From contig QNBX01000225.1 of the NCBI GenBank assembly GCA_003644265.1, positions 1 through 5,968 on the forward strand: a DNA stretch of 5,968 nt. Reading direction: 5' to 3'. The translations under genes and the position numbers were made by a program. Numbering within the stretch: the stretch's first letter is position 1; each line of letters starts with the position of its first letter. A model generated the notes under the pieces. It was given only the letters and a program-made list of their open reading frames with translations. It was not told the DNA's origin and did not search any database. Below, piece by piece: positions 1-4,584 of the stretch. This DNA is from Planctomycetota bacterium. GTDB lineage: Bacteria; Planctomycetota; B15-G4.

Positions 1-63
1 GACGAAGACGACGAAGACGACGAAGACGACGAAGACGACGACGAAGAAGACGAAGAGGGCTGA
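1..63 (+). CDS. C-terminal acidic tail of an unidentified protein (5' end outside window)
   Basis: Frame 1 is open from the first base to a TGA at 61-63 and encodes 20 residues, all Asp or Glu except a final Gly. The first 36 bases are four perfect copies of a 9-base unit encoding Asp-Glu-Asp, followed by a degenerate D/E run. A stop followed by strong hairpins fits a true gene end. Highly acidic tails occur in many unrelated proteins, including nucleic-acid-binding proteins, chaperones and secreted proteins, so the family cannot be named from this fragment. The repeat would allow the tail to change length in steps of three residues without a frameshift. Confidence 0.7.
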   Translation, partial: DEDDEDDEDDEDDDEEDEEG

Positions 64-67
64 GCAT

Positions 68-100
68 CCGCGCGGCGCAGCGCTGGTCCGCGCCGCGCGG
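68..100 (+). terminator. GC-rich hairpin just after the left-edge gene
   Basis: An 11-bp perfect inverted repeat (68-78 with 90-100, all G/C) encloses an 11-base loop and begins 5 bases after the TGA at 61-63. No T-run follows on the plus strand, so it is not a canonical intrinsic terminator. It could still stop transcription together with the next hairpin, or protect the 3' end of the mRNA. Confidence 0.45.
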
Positions 101-148
101 GAAGTGCCCCCGCGCGGTCGCACACGCGCCATGGCGCCCGCAACAGAA

Positions 149-186
149 ACCGGCCGCTCCCCACCCGCGAGTGGGGAGCGGCCGGT
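149..186 (-). terminator. Strong intrinsic terminator hairpin in the convergent gap
   Basis: A 16-bp perfect inverted repeat (149-164 with 171-186) encloses a 6-base loop. Read on the minus strand it lies 42 bases beyond the stop of the 989-residue protease gene and is followed by a T-rich stretch (TTTCTGTTG, from 148 downward), which is the expected terminator layout. On the plus strand the following bases are GC-rich, so it mainly serves the minus-strand gene, although the stem could also act on plus-strand transcripts. Confidence 0.8.
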
Positions 187-227
187 CGCGTTGATGGCCG
201 GGAGCCGGGAGCCGCCCCGGCCTTCGA

Positions 228-3197
228 CTACGGCAGGAAGTCGATCTGCAGCGCGTTGCTGAAGGCGTAGCCCTTGGGCTGGCTGGCGTCCACGATCACG
301 TACTGCACGATCACGGACAGCGGGCCACCGCCTCCGGCCACTCCCGCGAACAGGATCCCGCCGCTGCCGTCGGTGTTGTGGTCGAACTGATCCAGCACCG
401 GGATGGGCACCAGCACCCCGCCCTTGATGGGCGTGGGCGTCGACGTGAGCGACATGAACAGGTACGCCGCGGCGTTCGGCGCCGCGCCCTCCAGCTTCAG
501 GTCTGCGGTCGTGCCCGTGGAGAGGTCCCCACCGCACATCGACAGCGTGGCCGTGCCCGGACCGCCGAAGCCGAGGTCGGTCTGGCAGCTGGGCATGCCG
601 CCGCAGTCACCCAGGCCCGAGAGGTTCTCCTCCAGGAAGTCGCCCTGCAGGCCGCTGCCGGCGGACAGGCCCACCACGGAGTCGCTGCTCCCGAGCGCGG
701 CCCACGACAGGCGCAGGCGCCCGTCGAAGAACAGCTCGGCCTGGAACGTATTCTGGTCGCCGGTGCTGTACTGCTCCACCTGGAACCACGTAATCACCAG
801 GCTCTCGGCGGTCTGCAAGGTGCTGACGCTGCCGCCGGTGGACGGGTTCAGGTCGTCAAAGAGGGCGGACACACGCGGCGTGTCGAAGTGGTCGCTCAGC
901 GACTCGGTGTAGTCAGTGTCGGACTGCCCGAAGGTGACGTAGCCGTTGCTGCCCACCCAGACGGAGCTGTAGGGCACGCCGTAGAGCAGCACGCTGTTGC
1001 CGCCGGTGAGTGACACCTGCTCGCTGTCGTCGTCGCTCAGGCTCAGGACCGTGGCGCCCACGCTGCTCACCGGCAGGGCGCCGATCAGCTCGGTGCAGGC
1101 GCTGTAGCCGTCCGGTCCCGGGGTGGGTGTGAAGTTCAGGCTGCTGAACGCGAGGTCGAAGTCGGAGAGAAACTCCTCGGTGTAGTACTCCTGGGCCGGC
1201 AGGGTGGTGAACGTAAAGCAGGCCCCGCCGTTGTCCTCCAGCGTGGTGTTGCCGGCCTCGTCAGTGATCTCCACCGAGAAGTAGTAGCTGGTCTCGTCCT
1301 GCAGACCGCCCAGCGCAAAGCTCAGGGCCGTGCCTTCGTCGGGGCTGCTGACGCTCTCGTTCAGGCTGGCGCAGGAGCTGCCGAAGTGCAGCACCCCCGT
1401 GACCGGCTCGTTGGCGCTCACGTCCACGTTGGCCACCAGCGCGGTCACCCCCGAGCTGCCCACGGCGATGACGCTCGGCGCCGTGCAGTCCACGGCGGCC
1501 GTGTCGCTGAGCACCACGCCGCCGCCTCCCAGGCCGTCGTCCGCGTCGATGTAGGTGGCGATCACGAGGTCGCCGCCGCTGACCTGCAGCACGCCCGCGC
1601 CGTTGCTCTGGCTCAGGTCCACCACACCCTCGAAGCGGCCGGACGCGGGGCTGGTCTCGGTCAGGGTGACGCTCTCGCCGCCGGGCTCGCTGCTGCTGCT
1701 GACGCTGATCAGCACCTGCTCGATGGCCAGGTCGTTGAGGTTCAGGCCGCAGTCCACCACGCGCACGATGGGGTCGCCCTCACAGGACACGCTGCCCGCC
1801 AGGAAGGCCACGCTGCCGGCGTCCGAGCAGAGCGTGTTGAGCGAGATCGAGTCCACGGCCATGACATCCAGGCCGCTGGGGTCGAGCCAGTCGGACAGGC
1901 GCGTGGAGGGCGTGCCGCCCCCGGCCCAGGAGACGCTGAAGCGGCCGTACCAGTCGCTGGTCTGGCTGCTGCAGCTCGCGTAGCCGCCGTGCAGCTGGCC
2001 GATGATGCGGTGCTCGGGATCGAACAGCGGCGAGCCCGAGCTGCCGGGCTCGGTGGTGCCCACGTCCCAGTCGGTGATGCGCACGTGCGTGCCGTCGCCC
2101 GGGATGCCGTTCTGCAGGTAGCTCGTGGTGCTGGTGGGGTCGAACTCGAAGCTGATGCGCTTCTCCTCCACCTGCGGGTGGTGGATCGCGATGGCGCTGG
2201 CGGGCGCGGACGAAGAACGCGTCCAGCCGGCGTAGCCCAGGTCCCAGGCCGGGTCGACCGGGTCGTCGAGCTCGACCAGAGTGACGTCTGAGGGCGAGTA
2301 GCTGGCGCGGTGCGTGGAGCCCGACGAGAACTGCGTCAGCGGGCCGTCACCCGAGCCGCCGCTGGCGCCGCTGAAGGGCGGGCGGCAGACGGAGTTCTCG
2401 TAGTTCCAGTAGATCACGATGCTGGCGTCGGAGCTGGAACTCACGCCGCAGTGGTTGGCCGTCAGGAAATTGGCCGTGAGGCTGTCGGTGGTGTCGTTGA
2501 GCAGCACGCCCGTGCAGGTGTCGGAGCCGTTCAGCGTGTACGCGCCCACGGCGCCGATCTCGAGCTGCCAGTCATCACCTTCGGGGCAGACCACGTCGAC
2601 GTTGCACGAGCCCGAGAGGTAGCTGTCCTCGTAGGCCGTCTGCTGCCCGAAGCCGCGGTAGCCCTGGCCCACTCGGCCCAGGGTCAGCCGGTAGTCGTCC
2701 AGCTGGTGGGCGGCCAGACGCAGCTCGATCACCAGCTCCGTCTCGAACAGCACGGGCGTCCAGAGCTGGCCGTGCTGCTCGTTGTCCGCGGACGTGAAGG
2801 GCCGGATGGCGTGCTCGCCGTCGGCCGCGCGCACGATCAGCGTGGCGCCCTCGGGCAGCCAGAACTCGCTGAAGCCCAGGTTGATGGAGTGGGCGTCGCG
2901 CGCGCCGATGCGCAGGCGCCAGAGCAGCGAGCCGTCGGCCAGCGTCTCCCATGAGCCCATGTCCGCGGGGCTGAGCGCCAGATCGCGCGGCAGCGCAAAA
3001 CGCCAGGGCAGGCCCCCGGCCTCGCGCTCCGCGTCCTGCTTGCCCAGGGCCACCACGTTGACGGCGTCGAACTGCAGCAGCTCCACATCCGCCAGGGGCA
3101 GGGCGCCCTGCAGCGGCGTCTGCGCGCCTCCCAGGGGTGCCAGGCTTGCGATCAACACCAGCGCTGCGAGCGCACGACCGTGTCCGGTTCGGGACAT
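228..3197 (-). CDS. Secreted lysyl endopeptidase-like serine protease with large C-terminal extension
   Basis: The 989-residue product is predicted to cut extracellular proteins, probably after lysine. Residues 1-25 are a signal peptide (hydrophobic core, cleavage after GGA). Residues 26 to about 192 correspond to a propeptide. Residues from about 193 to 447 match the family of Achromobacter protease I (lysyl endopeptidase, trypsin fold). The mature-end motif SGSCNVDVVCPEG is nearly that of the Achromobacter enzyme. His249 (TANHC), Asp304 (SDVTLVEL) and Ser387 (TEPGSSGSP) form the triad. C198/C409, C204/C271 and C228/C250 match its three disulfides. Asp415 and His403 match Asp225 and His210, known Lys-pocket residues. 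Residues from about 455 to 570 resemble an extracellular beta domain, and 570-666 a fibronectin III-like domain. Residues from about 735 to 850 are a nidogen-like module (WVGSNGYVTFG, LFDDL). Residues 880-989 are a glycine-rich C-terminal module ending in ALQIDFLP. No lysine precedes the expected mature N-terminus, unlike the Achromobacter enzyme. The ATG has a well-placed GGAG. Confidence 0.93.
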   Translation of the reverse strand: MSRTGHGRALAALVLIASLAPLGGAQTPLQGALPLADVELLQFDAVNVVALGKQDAEREAGGLPWRFALPRDLALSPADMGSWETLADGSLLWRLRIGARDAHSINLGFSEFWLPEGATLIVRAADGEHAIRPFTSADNEQHGQLWTPVLFETELVIELRLAAHQLDDYRLTLGRVGQGYRGFGQQTAYEDSYLSGSCNVDVVCPEGDDWQLEIGAVGAYTLNGSDTCTGVLLNDTTDSLTANFLTANHCGVSSSSDASIVIYWNYENSVCRPPFSGASGGSGDGPLTQFSSGSTHRASYSPSDVTLVELDDPVDPAWDLGYAGWTRSSSAPASAIAIHHPQVEEKRISFEFDPTSTTSYLQNGIPGDGTHVRITDWDVGTTEPGSSGSPLFDPEHRIIGQLHGGYASCSSQTSDWYGRFSVSWAGGGTPSTRLSDWLDPSGLDVMAVDSISLNTLCSDAGSVAFLAGSVSCEGDPIVRVVDCGLNLNDLAIEQVLISVSSSSEPGGESVTLTETSPASGRFEGVVDLSQSNGAGVLQVSGGDLVIATYIDADDGLGGGGVVLSDTAAVDCTAPSVIAVGSSGVTALVANVDVSANEPVTGVLHFGSSCASLNESVSSPDEGTALSFALGGLQDETSYYFSVEITDEAGNTTLEDNGGACFTFTTLPAQEYYTEEFLSDFDLAFSSLNFTPTPGPDGYSACTELIGALPVSSVGATVLSLSDDDSEQVSLTGGNSVLLYGVPYSSVWVGSNGYVTFGQSDTDYTESLSDHFDTPRVSALFDDLNPSTGGSVSTLQTAESLVITWFQVEQYSTGDQNTFQAELFFDGRLRLSWAALGSSDSVVGLSAGSGLQGDFLEENLSGLGDCGGMPSCQTDLGFGGPGTATLSMCGGDLSTGTTADLKLEGAAPNAAAYLFMSLTSTPTPIKGGVLVPIPVLDQFDHNTDGSGGILFAGVAGGGGPLSVIVQYVIVDASQPKGYAFSNALQIDFLP

Positions 3198-3205
3198 GGG
3201 AGAGA

Positions 3206-3209
3206 CTCC
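3206..3209 (-). promoter_or_regulatory. Shine-Dalgarno site of the lysyl endopeptidase-like gene
   Basis: GGAG on the minus strand lies 8 bases before the ATG at 3197. It supports this start, which is also the one that places the signal peptide at the N-terminus. Confidence 0.65.
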
Positions 3210-3245
3210 ACGGAGAGCTTCGGGGGGAGCCGGACGATTGCCCGT

Positions 3246-3276
3246 CCCGGTTCGTGAGAACCAGGCCTGGTCCGGG
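3246..3276. promoter_or_regulatory. Nested palindromes upstream of the lysyl endopeptidase-like gene
   Basis: A perfect 12-base palindrome (ACCAGGCCTGGT, 3260-3271) lies about 65 bases upstream of the protease ATG. Beside it, GGTTC (3249-3253) can pair with GAACC (3258-3262) around a GTGA loop. An outer CCCGG (3246-3250) can pair with CCGGG (3272-3276). These pairings are mutually exclusive. On the minus strand TTGAAC (3280-3285) could be a -35 element, but the matching -10 position (GGTTCT) is poor. The cluster may be an operator or a leader structure; the sequence does not decide which. Confidence 0.3.
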
Positions 3277-3331
3277 GCTGTTCAAGCTACCACGCTTCAG
3301 CGGAGCTGTGGGTCGCGCGATGCGGGCGCCG

Positions 3332-3727
3332 CTACGGGGGGCCGTCGCCGCTCGCGCCGGCCGCTCTCACGCGCGCGTACTTGAGCGGCCCCTCGTCGGG
3401 AAAGCCAAGCCAGACCGTACGCCCCTCCGGCAACTCGTAGACAAAGTAGGTCAGCAGGTCGTGCACGACGCGGTCGGGCTCGCCGAACAGCTCGAGCGCC
3501 TGCTCCCGGGTGAAGTTGTCGTCGAGCGGGTTCAGGAACTGACCCAGCGTGCGCGCCGCGCGCTGCTCGTGCGTGGCGCCGCCCGTGCGGACCGCTGGCG
3601 TGGGCGCGGCGCATGCCGCCACGAGCATGAGCATGAGCATGAGCACCGCCAGCGTGACGGGCCCTACTCCGGGCAGCACGCCGGGCAGCGACGAGGCCGG
3701 GAGCGCGCGGTCGGGCACGTCGCTCAC
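3332..3727 (-). CDS. Small probable lipoprotein with BamE/SmpA-like motif
   Basis: With the preferred GTG start at 3727 the product has 131 residues. A hydrophobic stretch (about 23-38, including the run LMLMLM) leads to a lipobox LVAAC, with Cys39 as the predicted lipidated residue, so it should be membrane-anchored on the outer side. The remaining roughly 90 residues contain FTREQALELFGEPDR (72-86) and then aromatic/beta segments (YFVY at 94-97, VWLGFPDEGPL at 105-115). This pattern resembles the SmpA/OmlA (BamE) fold, which in other bacteria occurs in outer-membrane assembly lipoproteins. The resemblance is by eye only and the role is unknown. The start was chosen because GTGA overlaps the TGA of the upstream rhodanese gene (4-base coupling). 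A second in-frame GTG at 3754 would add 9 residues and overlap that gene more deeply. Neither GTG has a strong Shine-Dalgarno site, which fits re-initiation. Confidence 0.75.
   Translation of the reverse strand: MSDVPDRALPASSLPGVLPGVGPVTLAVLMLMLMLVAACAAPTPAVRTGGATHEQRAARTLGQFLNPLDDNFTREQALELFGEPDRVVHDLLTYFVYELPEGRTVWLGFPDEGPLKYARVRAAGASGDGPP
3623..3646 (-). repeat. Hexanucleotide microsatellite in a signal-peptide core
   Basis: GAGCAT is repeated three times (3623-3640), followed by a variant GAGCAC. On the coding (minus) strand this encodes alternating Leu and Met in the hydrophobic core of the small lipoprotein's signal peptide. Gain or loss of a unit would lengthen or shorten the core by two residues in frame. 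Confidence 0.8.
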
Positions 3728-4224
3728 TCGCTGGGGTGACCGGCAGACTTCCACTCGCCCCAGTGGCCCGTCAGGTCGCGCACGTTCGAGAACCCGCCCT
3801 GCCGCAGGACCTCCTCCGCGGCGCGCGCGCGGCCGCCCACCTGACAGTGCACCACGAGCTCGCCCGAGCTGGAGACGGAGAGCTCGGCGAAGCGCGTGGC
3901 CAGCTCGTCGTGGGGGATGTTGACGGCCCCGGGGATGTGCCCGCGCCCGAACTCGCCCGCGCTGCGCACGTCCAGGATCAGGGGCGCGCTGCCGCCCGCG
4001 ATGCGACCGGCGAGGTCCCCGCAGCTGATCGGGCCCGTGTCGGCGCTGGCGTCGGTGAGCGCTGCGGCCGTCGGCTGCCCGTCGGCCGGCGCGGCGGCGG
4101 CTTGCCCGTCAGCGGGCGCAGCGGACGCGGCCTGCTCGCCATCGGCGCGGGTCTCTGCTCCAGGTCCGCAGGCCAGCGCAAGGGCGCACGCGGCGCACAG
4201 CATGAAGAAAGAGAGCTTTGCCAT
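3724..4224 (-). CDS. Exported single-domain rhodanese (sulfurtransferase-like)
   Basis: The 166-residue product has an N-terminal signal sequence (1-18) ending in ALAC, a non-canonical lipobox that would make Cys19 a lipid anchor; plain secretion is also possible. Residues from about 21 to 62 are an Ala/Pro-rich linker with two copies of APADGQ. Residues from about 66 to 166 are one rhodanese domain with LILDVRSAGEF (82-92), GHIPGAVNIP (95-104) and the active loop CQVGGR (127-132). Cys127 is the residue that would carry a persulfide. Rhodaneses transfer sulfur or act as thiol redox or sulfur-trafficking proteins; the substrate cannot be told here. The six-residue loop fits single-domain sulfur-handling rhodaneses rather than Cdc25-type phosphatases. 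The ATG at 4224 was chosen because the signal sequence starts there; an AGG lies 6 bases upstream. The frame stays open further upstream to 4509, but that part lacks a protein-like pattern. The stop overlaps the start of the small lipoprotein gene, suggesting an operon. Confidence 0.88.
   Translation of the reverse strand: MAKLSFFMLCAACALALACGPGAETRADGEQAASAAPADGQAAAAPADGQPTAAALTDASADTGPISCGDLAGRIAGGSAPLILDVRSAGEFGRGHIPGAVNIPHDELATRFAELSVSSSGELVVHCQVGGRARAAEEVLRQGGFSNVRDLTGHWGEWKSAGHPSE
4076..4129 (-). repeat. Two 27-base tandem units coding the rhodanese linker
   Basis: Units at 4076-4102 and 4103-4129 both begin TGCCCGTC and encode APADGQ plus three small residues. A degenerate third copy follows near 4133 (ADGEQ). 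They build the flexible spacer between the signal sequence and the rhodanese domain. Confidence 0.6.
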
Positions 4225-4584
4225 GGAGCGCCTGCCATCGAGTGCACACCGGCGCCCGACCGCGCGGCACCGTGCGCCGCTGCTGGCCGAGGTCTCCCGA
4301 TAGAACGCCAGACCATAGCAAAGGGATTCCTGCGCCGACCGAGGCCCACGGGCGCCAAGCGGCGCTGGCACGCCCGTGGGGCGGGCACGGCACGATCTCC
4401 CAGTTGCCGCGGTGTGCGTCGAGATCAGCCGCGGCCGCGCACGCCCCGCAGTTTCCGGCTTATTTCTTGTATCCCCCCGCGACAGCCGGGCTCTTGCAGG
4501 GTATGCCACCTGGGTTTGTTCCCAGCGCTTGCGCGTGCGAGCGCCCCGGACCCTCTCTCAACCACCGAATTCAGGCTCTATCAC
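4225..4584. other. Divergent intergenic region
   Basis: These 360 bases separate the divergent rhodanese (minus) and subtilase-like (plus) genes and should hold both promoters. The stretch 4449-4475 is the most AT-rich part (TTTCCGGCTTATTTCTTGTA) and is a plausible promoter area, but no -35/-10 pair with good spacing could be identified on either strand. A clear inverted repeat lies at 4345-4380. A small hairpin (CTGGG/CCCAG, 4510-4525) lies in the probable leader of the plus-strand gene. No convincing protein-coding gene is seen. Confidence 0.6.
4345..4380. repeat. 10-bp inverted repeat in the divergent promoter region
   Basis: CCCACGGGCG (4345-4354) is perfectly complementary to CGCCCGTGGG (4371-4380) across a 16-base spacer, and CCA/TGG inside the spacer can extend the stem past a two-base bulge. 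It lies 120 bases upstream of the rhodanese ATG and 204 bases upstream of the subtilase-like ATG. No T-run flanks it, so a terminator is unlikely. A regulator site or a structured leader for the minus-strand transcript is possible. Confidence 0.45.

Noticed and set aside
1..45. Short direct repeats as a CRISPR or minisatellite array
   Set aside because: The 9-base units have no spacers and read in frame as Asp/Glu codons ending at a stop; this is a coding repeat.
378..1013. Long plus-strand open frame opposite the protease gene (with similar ones at 1386-2291 and 2310-2954)
   Set aside because: These are antisense to a gene with clear domain structure. Their translations are low-complexity (rich in Ala, Arg, Gly, Val, His) as expected for shadows of GC-rich codons, and no family motif is seen.
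4225..4509. N-terminal extension of the rhodanese frame
   Set aside because: The frame is open, but the extra 95 residues are Arg/Ala-rich without pattern, and a signal sequence begins exactly at the ATG at 4224.
4510..4525. Small hairpin in the leader of the subtilase-like gene as a riboswitch or attenuator
   Set aside because: The stem is only 5 bp with no associated conserved motif; such stems are expected by chance in GC-rich DNA.
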